A stretch of DNA of 64,000 bases from Gari tellinella (Eukaryota; Mollusca; Bivalvia; Cardiida; Psammobiidae): positions 50,219,550 to 50,283,549 of the forward strand of contig OV277864.1 in assembly GCA_922989275.2 (NCBI GenBank), given 5' to 3'. How positions within the stretch are numbered: the first letter of the stretch is position 1; each line of letters begins with the position of its first letter. A program made the translations under genes and the position numbers. Positions 31,349-43,300 of the stretch are shown piece after piece. The notes below the pieces were generated by a model. It was not told the origin of the DNA. It was given only the letters and a program-made list of their open reading frames with translations, and did no database searches.

Positions 31349-34300
31349 ATGGGTGAAATACGGATCTCACAGGAATATCAAAGTTTTCGAAGCTCCGTTC
31401 CACAAAGAAAGGTTAGTTAAATCCGATGTAATTTTCTTACAATTGTTACACAGTTTTTGCCTGTTCTGTACACCATACAGCCTATTGGTCTCTTTTTTAT
31501 TCAAATGTGTATGCCAGTGATGTGCCAAGTACCCGTATCTCTCATGATTTCATGATTGTAAATCAATCTATTTTTTAATTTTACATTTCTTCAAATAACT
31601 GACATTAATTTTGCAAATCGATATTACTGTAAGCTTCTTTAAGCAGGATGAAAGTTCAATAGCAAGCTCCATTCAGCTTTAAAGCAACCATCAGACTTTT
31701 ATGATCACAATTGTCTGGGTTGAGAAACAGAATTGGCCTTTCTTGTTGCAAAGTTTTGTGGTTAACAACACATTTTCATTTTTGGCAGACCACTACCAAT
31801 AATTAATATGACAACAGATGGATGGATAAATAATGATGAAAGTGGGGTATTTCAAAACTAAAATCTTTATGTCTGCATCAAACCATATGGTGTTACTACC
31901 CATATGAGTTGTCTTGAAGAGATGCTTCTAATGGATAGAAACACCAATAAAAAAACTTGTTGAAAAACATAAGTTTACTTCCTTTATCTGCAGCCCCACG
32001 CTCACTATTGGATATCTGGTTTGAATCACATCACTTTTGAATACTGATTCCTTTCAGCTTGTAGTGGATGATGATGATAGGAAGGAGTGGACAATATACG
32101 ACACAGGACCAAGACACATAAAATGTCCTTTGATGTGTATGCCCCCAGCCAGTGGGTCGGCAGATGTGTTCTACAGGCAGCTCTTGTCGCTGTCTTCATC
32201 AGGATTCAGGGTTATAGCGGTAACATTGTCTCTTTTGATAATTTCTCCCACAATAAAGTCAAGCGTATTGTCTTACACCAAATTCTCCACAGCCATCAGT
32301 AAAGATCTGACCTACAACAATCTAATGTAATCATACAGTAACATAAGTGAACTGGAATTCATTAATTTAACATTGTCTGCCGTGTGGAATTGGCAACAGT
32401 ATAAGTTAACTCTTTCCTCCCTAAAACTTTAAATGGACCATTCCAGTTTCCAGTTTAGTCTTGTCCATTTCTGACTTTTAAGGGTTGTTTTTGTCAATGT
32501 TTGGCATTGTGACAAACAGTGAAGACCCTGATCAGAGGGCTCCTTTCGGAGCCCTCTGATCAGGGTCTTCACTGTTTGCATAGGACAAGTGTACTGTTCA
32601 CATGTACACTGTTTGAAAAGCACGCCTATATGCGGGACTAGGGTTCAAAGAGTTAATGTTGCATGTTTCAGCATGTATTGAAATTCTTTGTTTGATGGCT
32701 GCTAAAAACAAGATGAAAGCAGATAAGAAAGCTCCTGCATCAGTCTCAAACCTACCACGGGTATTCAGCACCATCACCAAATCCACATTTGTATGCATTT
32801 AATCACTTCTACATATGAAGGAAAGCCCCATCTAGGAAGTCCTGAATATTAAAACACAAAAGGCATAGTATCTTTATAGGAGGTAGTTTGAATCTGCTTT
32901 AACCCATTTACCCCATGGCCCGATTCTAGTTGTGAAATCAGGTGATCACTTAAAGCAGGTTGAAAGTAAAGCAGAATGCGTCTAGTGGTGCCAGGCAAAG
33001 GTCAGGGTCATTTAGAGCCCCACAGTAGACAGACAGACAAATAGTCAAGACAGACAAAGGCAATAAGAATATCTCTCTGTTCCTCTTAAATCTATTCGGA
33101 TAACAAAACAGACGAGCGTTGGCACCTATTTGCGATGCTCTCGTTTAATGCTGCAGTTTGTCTAGGTCTGCCAAATGTCTTATCATTCATTTTTGCTCAG
33201 TTGCGAGGAATTTGAACCTTATATAGGGTTTCATGTTTACAGGTGGAATATCCAGTCTATTGGACCATGAGGGAATTTTGTGAAGGGCTCAAAAGGTTGC
33301 TAGATTGTATGCAGTTAGATAAGGTTTGTATAGAGACAGAGTTCTAGATAAGGGGAGTATTTCAAAAACTAAAATCTTTATTTCTGCTTTAAATCCTATT
33401 GTGTCGCTACTCATTAGAATTGTCTCAAAGAGGCAATTCTAATGAGTAGTAACACCATAGGATTTGGTGCTGTAGTGAGTGAGAAAATGTTTGATTTGTT
33501 CAGTTAACTCCCTTTTATCTGGAGCCCTGTAAAGACTTGAACTCAGTAACACATTCATAAGCTAGAGATGTATGAATATTCTCTTAACATTTTACTCCAT
33601 ATATACTAATTTTTATGCCTTTAATTCATTCCTATGCTGAAGAAAATAGTTTCTATTTAATACAGTCATGAATATGCACAATGTTAATTTCCCATAGGCC
33701 ACTGTGACATAAAAATACTGTCAGACCCAGCGGGAAAATATTTACTGTCTTAAAAATACTGTCTCCCACTGCCATAGGTAATTGAATGTTGTAAATGATG
33801 TCAAACCGAAAATGATGTAAAATCCAGGTTATCGCGCCAAAGCGTCATTTAAGATAACGTTAAAACTTGGATCTACAATTTGTAGCAGTTTGAAGTTTTA
33901 AGTTGACTAAATGATGCAAGTAAACAGTCAGATCCGAATAGGAAACCTATGCATTACGGCCTTGACGGGTATATTATAATCCATGTACGTTTATTTATAA
34001 AGAGTTTGTATAATTCCTTCAAATGCCAATATTTTTTATAAACAGTGAATTTCATTATAAATCGGATCTACATGATTCCAGCCAGCTTTAGAGCCCAGAA
34101 TTTCGGTATAATAAAATAGATATCACATGTCTGACAGGGTGACAGTAAAATGGTCAACTTCCGGAAAAAATTCTGTCAACCTCAGTTTTTCCTGAAAGTT
34201 GACAATTTTACTGTCAGACATGTGATATTTATATACTGTATAAAGTTGAACTATTTTCTACATTGGAAGAATGGATTAAAGGCATTAAAGGGCATATTCA

Positions 34301-37300
34301 TGGAGATATGGGTTAACTCTTTCCTCCCTGAAACTTAAAATAGAAAATCCCCGTTTCCATTTGAGTCTAGTCCATTTCTGACTTTTAAGGGTTGTTTTTG
34401 TCAATGTTTTGCATTATCACAAACAGTGAAGACCCAGATCAGAGGGCTCCATAAGGAGCCCTCTGATCCGGGTATTCACTGTTTGCATAGGACAGGAACA
34501 CTTTTCACATGTATACTGTTTGAAAAGGACGCCTATATGCGGGACTAGGGTTCAAAGGGTTAAGCAACCTTTTGTTGAGGAAGCATCCTTGACTGCTAAA
34601 TGAATAATAGAAATAATTCAGAAAAGTAACTGCATTTAGCAACAAACTGTATACAAGACTGCTTATGAGCATTGTATTAGATTATCACTTAATTAACTCT
34701 TTCAACACCTTGGACCTATTTGAAATATACTCATTACATTTACAAACAGTGTAGACCAAAATCAGAGGGATCTTAGAGGAGCCCTCTGATCAGAGTCAAC
34801 ACTATTTGCTAATTTAGATCAGTATTTATTAAATTGTCTCGAATTCCAAATACACTGGTTCACGTTTTGGTAACTTAAACGGTGTCTGGTCTCAACGCCC
34901 CATCGCATCAACGCCCCACTACATCAACGTACCATTTGTGGATCCAACGTGCCATTTTTAAAAAATTATATAGATCACTCGTATTTGACAATTATTAATT
35001 GATGCAAACGTGAAATAGTGATTTAAATGAGTAACTGGGATTAAATGAAATATTTTTTGCTTACATACTGTGTACATACGATGTTCCTATGTGAGTATTA
35101 TCCTCCGTTAGTCGGGGTTGTTTTATCCACTTATAGCATCGCATTAATCTTCGTATTTCGTAGAAGATAAGTTTCCTTTCGCTAATGCCACACCCAAGTA
35201 GCTACCATTTTTCACTGTGTATATGTTTCATGTCTACGATTACACTCTTTGAAATGTCGGCATACATGAAAGGGAAAAGTTGCAGACGAGAGGCGTAACA
35301 AATACACGTGTCAAGTCTAATATGCCACTGACTGTGTATTCGGCACGTGCTGATAATCGCATAGCATATTTTTCGCGAGGGTGTGAACATCGGCACGCTT
35401 TGATAAATTGTTCAAATGTTTGCGACTTTCTTAACGTTTCTTTACGTTTTTAAATGTCTGATTGATTCACACAGAAACCAACTTCCAACTTGTTTCATTT
35501 ATTTAGCAAACGTTCAATTCCAATTCGAAATTGCCATTATAAAAAAAAAGATATTGATATCATAATAGATCATAATTAGACAGCAAATTATTGGTTTATA
35601 TATGACACTTGAATGAAATTAACGATTTACCTTATAATTATACTCCCATGAAAAGTGTTTTGTTTTCGCCAAGTTTATTTTTTATCTTCAGCATTTTTCG
35701 TAAAATTCCAGAAAATCATTCACAGATCACTGCGTGTAAACTCATTACATACACACGAACATCGTAACTCGAAGATTTAGAAACGTTATCCATTTGTTAA
35801 TTTCACATCTGGACCCTAATAGGAAAGTTTCATGCTCCCAAAAGGTGTATTTCAATTGGATAATTATTAGTAAAATCCGCTGTCAATCACTTTTAGAAAA
35901 CAACAAACTCTACTTGTGAGTTGAATATGTTGAGCGGGGAAGCGAAGTCGGCTACTTTTGAAGATTTGATCAAAGAGTTTTTAACGTGTTCATGCTGAAT
36001 TGTCGTCTTTTTTAAACATATTGTCTGATAAGCTGAAAACTAGTTTTCATGCATTTGAAAAAGAAGAAAAGTTGAAATGAGTGACAAATAGTTTGGATCC
36101 AGATCTGGAAACAACCTGTTTGCAATTATTAGACAAGTCGCACTTTAAAACATGATGAGGGTAAAATATTTTACCCGTAAACCAACTTAAAGACAACAAC
36201 CAGGACTCCAGATAAGAGGGGGTAAATTGAACAAATCCAGCACTTTCTTACTCATTTTACCACCAAATCCTATGGAGACGATTCTAATGAGTAGTGACAC
36301 GATAGGGTTTAATTGAGAAATAAAGATTTTAGTTTTTGAAATACCCCCCTTATCTGGAGCCCTGAACAACTGTATAAGTATCTAGGGATTTGAGTAAGTG
36401 GTATTGATGCTGGAGGAAACGGTAAAGTCTATTTAACGGACGGACACACGGACTTGACAGCGCTATACGCATTCGCATTTATAGATACCTGGGGCATCAA
36501 AAAGTGCAGATTCTGATCAAAGAACTCGTGAAGGATTCATCTGAGCAGTGTACACTGTTTACTTAACAAAATAGATAAGGCTAAATGGTCTGGGTACAGC
36601 GGTAGTTTAATAGGCCAGGTTTGCATGGGTGCATAACTATTACAATTTTTTTTAAATAACATTTAAACAGTGTGTTCTGATAATTTGACTGATTCTTCTC
36701 ATCAGGTGGTCCCTTTTTAAAAACAAAAAAAATCGCCCTCTGCGCGGCAACATCAAAGACTTTGAAGTGGAGCCGACTGCCGAAAATAAAGTCTGCAGAA
36801 ACAGATGAAACAGTACATGTCATCAGAAAGCGGTTAACCTGTAAGAAGCTGTGTCGTTATAACTTCAAAAGACCTGGTCCTGTCAATCACCCGTCCCTTA
36901 CGTGTTTGTGTGCATGAGTCGAATCAGTTTTGTTACAGATAATATTGACTGGACTATTGATTTGTTAGGTAATTATAGTGGAGAACATATTATTCTTTCC
37001 AAATAAACGCATTTTTGCTAAAACTTATTATTGAAATTGCAAACATTTTGGAGAGTAACCCGGCGTCTGATCAGGCTCCTTAATGTTTGCCACTCAGATT
37101 AAAATAAATATTCAGAATTGACCACTAGTTGTCATTTCCTACATTTTATTGCAATTGCATTTCGTTTGCGTTTAAACGTGAAAGAATAACGTCTTCTTCA
37201 CTGTATGTGTAAGTTTTACTGATATTACGATTTCTTTGAAATTACATGTGTTTTCGAACCTGCGACTAATTTCAGTCAAGTTTCAAAAAGATGCCTTTGT

Positions 37301-40300
37301 GGACTGTTAAAATCGGTGTCAATATAAAAGTACCAAGTTAAATTTCATAAATGAGATTTTCCGAATTTTAACGGCAGATTGAGAATTCAGTTTTAAGTGT
37401 AGCCGCATTTAATCCAATAAAAGAATCATTTTGAATGGGATTTTTGTTTTAACACCAATTTGTAGGTCTTTTACCCCTTTCCCAAATGAGCCTTTTAACG
37501 CCTCTGCAAACAGAGCAGACATAGGTCAGGGCCTACTATACCTGTCTATAGAGTTATCATAGATCAGAGTTGTCACAACTGTTTAGCAAAAACGATTGTT
37601 AATTAATATAACAGAGTGGAAATTTAGTTATTTAGTTAATTAGTCAGTGGGTGGAGTCTGGAAAGAATATTCACAAGGGAACGAGCTTATATTATGTACA
37701 TATTAAATGATGATTTCGGCTTTTATTTTCGTATGTCCGGGATACTCGGCACTTTTATATGGTCGTCAATGTTCCACCATAGTTCATACTATAAATTTTA
37801 ATTGATATAATAAGTTTCAAGACTATATCTTAAACCTATTTTAAATGTTGTATTCGATATCGGAGTGTCGAAAAAAGTCCAAAAATAGAATTAATGCATA
37901 ACCCCTATTTTAAATGGGGAACTCGGGGCGTTTTTCGTAGGTTTATACATTCAGCCCTAACGACGAGTATACTCGTCATTAACAAATAATGTACCTATGA
38001 AGAGTACACATGTCATACGAATACAGTGAGGAACCTGATCAGAGGGCTCCTCTGCCCAATGTCTGCTCGTATGTCAGTTTGCAATATATTGTCTTATTCA
38101 ATCCTAAATAGTCATTAATGGACAAAACTTAGCTGGAAACTGGAATTGTCCATTCATGGATGAATAGGTTAAGGAAGGTGGGTATTTTCAAATTATCGGC
38201 GATTCACGGTAAACCAAGAAAAGCCACCTTTTTTAACAGGGGTGTCGACACAGTTATTTAAACAATATATATATATGCCTTTAAATACGATATTAGTACA
38301 TCAAATTTATTTTAGTTGGTGTTTACGAAGGTTAGGTAGGATCGGCATTTTTCATATCGTCGCCGATTTTTGGACAATAAAAGTATCTTTTTGAGCGGGA
38401 ATTCATATATGACTTATAAACTGGTGCACAGATACCTTTAAATACGCTATTACAACATAAAACCCTTTTCCTGTGGTGTTCTCTGCATTTCGAGTCGCCC
38501 GTCGATGAAAACAAAGAAAATGAATTCTGCTAAATATGACGCCTGCTTAAATCAATATATCCTCTATATGTGACTTTATTAATATCCAATTTACAAACAG
38601 TTTGGAATATATGATGAGAATTGAGTTGGTCTCTAATCTGGATGAAACTGTTTGAAAAGGTTATCAGGAGATTAGCTTTAGCTGCCGTCACGGCCGTCGG
38701 AGTGTACTATTTGCAATTTTTTCTACGATCGGGTGTTCATTTTTGTAATAACAGATATCCTAAATCAATCAGATTATATATCGTGAATAATCTCAAAAAC
38801 AATAAATTATACAAAAATAGTATAAATAAAACTGATTTTCTATAATTTTTATAAAGTGGGACGTTCCATCCAGATAATTGGGACGTTCCGTCTGGTACGT
38901 TGAGGTATTGGGACGTTGAGACCATAATTCACTTAAACTATTCACAAGGAAATCTAATTACCCACCAGAGTTACTTAGTTTTGAAAGAGTTAAAACAGGC
39001 TTGTCTGTATATATGATTTTTCTTGCAGGTTCATTTGTTTGGTGCTTCACTAGGTGGTTTCTTGGCTCAGAAGTTTGCAGAGTATACATACAAGTCACCT
39101 AGAGTAGCCTCCATGATATTGTGCAATTCCTTTTATGAAACAAGCATATTCCAGCAGACAAACTCCGCCCCTACGTAAGTCAGAGTTTTAAACTTTATCC
39201 GGTAATATCAGTAATATTGCCTGAATCATATTTTTGTCTGAATTTTTTCAAATTATTTTATGTATGATTAACTCTTTCAATATCGTGAACCTGTTTGCAA
39301 ACAGTGTATAGGAGCCCTCTGATCAGGGTCTACACTTGTTTGCTAATTTAGAGCTGTATTTATTATACTACCCAGAATTCTATGTAGACTTGTTCATGTT
39401 TTGGTAAATAAAATGATCCAAAAGGGAACATAATATCCCGCACAGGTTTACCAAGTGTTGAAAGAGTTAACGCCTCCACTACTATAAGGTCATCTGCTTG
39501 ACCCATCCCCAGGGCTCCAGATAAGAGGTAGTTATTTCAACAAATCCAACATTTTCTCACTCTTTTTAGAACCAAATCTATGGTGTTACTACTCATTAGA
39601 ATCGTCTCGAAGAGACGATTCTAATGAGTAGTGACACCATAGGGTTTAATTCAGAAATAAAGATTTTAGTATTTGAAAAACTACCCTTATCTGGTGCTCT
39701 GCATCCCCGCATAGAAACTCATTTTGATGCCCTTACCTGTTCCTTATAGCAAGGTCTGTTCATGCTTACACCATGTCCTGTTAAAGAACCATTGGAAATT
39801 TTCGCCGTATTATGGCAGGTGGATGCTGAAAGCAGACTGAAAGTAAAATGTTTTTTTTAGCCGGCTGTAAGGTTCCACCAGTCTGCAAAGCGTACTAAAA
39901 GCTCTTTATGAGCTTTCTGCATTACTGTTGTATTGAATATGACTGCAATTTGTTCTGTTTTTTGATGAATTTTTGGTTTGCAAGTTGAAGTACAACAAAA
40001 TCAATAATGTTTGTTACTGAGTGAGTACTGGTAACTTGATCCATATGCTAGTGTTTAAACAATAATCAATTATTTCCGATGATTGATCGAAAGTGATCAT
40101 TCGATAGATAATCGATTATAAAATCAAATAATTGATTAATCAAAATAATGTTTTTTATTATATTCTAAAGAAAATAGCTATATTGTTTCTACATGTAATA
40201 TAAAATGTATGAAAACACTTTACTACATTAATAATCGCCTGTATTAATCTTCAGATGTGCAATTAAAAGAGAAAATTTTTTTTTTTTTATTGTCAACTTT

Positions 40301-43300
40301 AAGATTTTAGTTACTAAATTGATATTAAAGATTTAAAATTCTCATTTCGAGTGTATAACCAATGATTAATCGAAGTTGTCTGTCTGATTATATCTGATGA
40401 TGGATTATGAAAATCAGCCGAATATGAAACTCTACCATATGCAGAGACTGCTGGTTTCAAAGAGTGGTCTTTGCAGGTTGTTGTGAATATTATTGAGTTT
40501 AGCATGATGAGTTTGACTTTATCTACTGCATTTCTCAGGTTCTGGATGATGCCAGCATTAATTCTGAAGAAAATGGTGATGGGCAACTTTGATAGGCGCC
40601 TTACAGACCCCGAAATAGCCGACTCCATTGATTTCATGGTGGACAAGGTATGAATACAGTTAATCTCAAACCTGTGTTAGGCAGTTACTAAAAAGACAAT
40701 ACAATTGTTGTATTCACGACAGGTGGTATCTCAATGCAGGGCAAAAGTAATGCAGAAGGCTCCTACAGGAGCCTTCTGCATGACTTTTGCCCGGCATTGA
40801 GCAGTCACCCATCTTTAAAGACTACACTGATTGCCATTGAAAATTCACCTCGGTCAAGGACTCTCTATGAAAATCAAAGGTCTTTCTAAATTGTTCTTTG
40901 ATAGAAGATCTATTCTAAAAAGTCTAACTTTGGTAAAAAAACACACTATGTTATATTCCATAAAACAGTGATTGCCTTTGCAAAAAGTATGGACCCTCAT
41001 CAAGGAAGAGTATTTAAAAAAAATTATTTTTTTCTTTCTTAAATCACTGCTCATTAGAATCTTCTTTTCTAGACACTTCTAATGAGTAGCAACACCATAG
41101 GGTCTGGTGCTGAAATGAGTGAGAAAATGTTGGATCTGTTCAGTTTACTCCCTCTTATCTGAAGCCTTGTGGTTACCTTTGCAAACAGTTTGGATCTCAT
41201 CAAAGTCCTAACTGTTTGTCACCCTGACCTTATTTCGAAAAGAATTGTTTTTTTACAAGTTTAGACCAATGGCAGACAACAACTGTTTCAGGGGTAAAAA
41301 ATGTCACCACTCTTTCAGAAAGTTAACCCCTTCACTGCCTTACCCCGAGTACGATGGCTATTTGCAAACAGTTTGAATCCTGATCAGACGCCGCATGACG
41401 CGGCGTCTGATCAGGATCCAAACTGTTTGACACTCCTTTCAATATTTCTTAAATCAAAATACCTAAAAATTAAATTTCAGAAACAAAAGCAGAGGACAGT
41501 TGTTTAAAATTGATGACCTCACGGCAGTGAAGGGGTTAAAGTTTGTTCTCTATTTTCCAGCTGGACAAAATGTCTCAACAAGAACTGGCATCTCGGCTAA
41601 CCCTAAACTGTATGAACTGTTATGTTGAACCACAAAAACTTGCTGGTGTGGAGATCACAATTATGGATGTAAGTAACCATCAGTGAACTAGTGTCACAGC
41701 AAGATAAGGGGAGAACAGTAAAACCTCTCTATTATGATAAATTGTGTAAATTATAAGATGTTTTAGACAGGTGACTTCTTAAAGCCACGACTCAAGATAA
41801 GGGGAGAACAGTAAAACCTCTCTATTACGACCACTAAATTGTGTAAAGTGTTTAAGACAGGTGACTGCTTAAAGCAATGTGACAGTAAAACAGAAAGCTC
41901 CTGTAGGAGCTTTCTGTTTTACCGTCACCTTGCTTTAAGCTATCACCTGTCTTTTATACAATCAATTAGTCATCTTTTTAGTGGCCGTAATAGAGAAGTT
42001 TTACTGCTCTTTCCATGCTATAATCCTAATTTCTCACATAACTACCCTTGTTTTCTATAGCGAACAACGATGACGAATATCCTTATCTCCAACATGTGCG
42101 AGATCAATTTGATGACGTCACTTTAACGTGGCTATTTATAACGGCGTTTTGACGTCACCGGGGTTTAAAAAAATTCCTATTGCTTTGAAAAATAACTTAA
42201 ATCGTGGATTATGTGAGAAAAAGAATCTGTCACTCGTCAATGTTTAAGACTAGTTGATCTCAAACTCGTCTAGAATAGAAAAGATATTAAGTTTGCCAAG
42301 GCTCGCTTAATAACATTTTGATTCTAGACTCGTTTGAGATCAGCCTGTCTTAAACATCGACTCATGACAGATCCTATATGTCTGCACAATTGCTATATGG
42401 TATACATGTACTACTCCTTATTAGAATGGTTTTGAAGAGACGATTCTTGTGAGGAGTGACACTAGCATTTGGTAAAGACATAAAAGAGAAATGGTTGAAA
42501 AACGTCAGTTCACTCCCTCTTATCTGGCGCCCTTATTACCACATTTGGATACAAACAGGACTGACAACACATTCTTAGGATTTAGAGGCAGGAATAATCT
42601 CTTACACTTTAGTTTGGTTCTTCACTGTTGTATAAGTTGTACATTGTTTGTGTGTGATTGGCAAACTGCTCATTACCATATTTCCTACATATAGGTGTTT
42701 GATGACTGTGCCTTGTCCCAAGAAGTGAGGGAGGAAATGTATAAATGCTATCCAAATGCAAAACGAGCTCACTTAAAATCAGGTGGCAACTTTCCCTACC
42801 TTAGCAGGAGTGTTGAGGTGAACATATTTATACAGGTAAGAAGAATTGACTGTCAGTCTGACAATCAGTACAGTTGAACATCTCTTAATCTTTTCCCTTA
42901 CAGCCAAAAAGGCAAATCATCTACCTTTAAATCATCTCTGTTACGACCACTAACTTTTGTTAACCCATTAACTCATAAGCGATAAACAATTCTCAATGCT
43001 TATCTCAATAGAAGCTAGTTGAATTAAGTGTGTCAAAATGAGTTAGTATGAGGCTATTGCGCAATGAGTCAAAATGAGTCAGTATGGCTTAATGGGTTAA
43101 GGTGTTAAAGGCAGGTGACTGCTTAAAGCAATGTGGCAGTAAAACAGAAATTTCTTTTAAGAGCTTTCTGATTTACTGTCACCTTGCTTTAAGCTTGCAC
43201 CTGTCTTTTATACAAAGCTTTCAACCTGCTTTAATTGGTCACCTGGCTTCATATGAAGAAACAGTCTATAGAGTAAAGAGTTGATTAACAGGTTACATGT

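Larger units (their letters stand above)
34881..38930. mobile_element. 4,050-bp insertion with 8-bp target duplication, in SPG21 intron 3
   Basis: ACTTAAAC flanks both sides (34873-34880 and 38931-38938). The ends hold inverted TGGTCTCAACG and CGTTGAGACCA, and subterminal repeats CAACGCCCCA/CGTTCCGTCTGG-type. An 8-bp duplication suggests hAT. No frame longer than about 80 codons is open inside and no transposase motif is seen, so it is non-autonomous or decayed. It holds a family B copy (36201-36364) and a D fragment (38006-38172); the rest is unique AT-rich sequence. Confidence 0.75.
34693..38993 (-). mobile_element. Family C MITE split by a 4-kb insertion
   Basis: Left TTAACTCTTTCAACACCTTG, hairpin AAACAGTGTAGACCAAAAT and mirror, then GTTTTGGTAACTTAAAC; right from ACTTAAACTATTCAC to TTTTGAAAGAGTTAA. 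Confidence 0.88.

Noticed and set aside
40047..40400. Inverted-repeat element with AATCGATTA-type sequence
   Set aside because: Short ATCGATTAT and TTAATCGA motifs occur near both ends, but no clear termini or target duplication could be defined.
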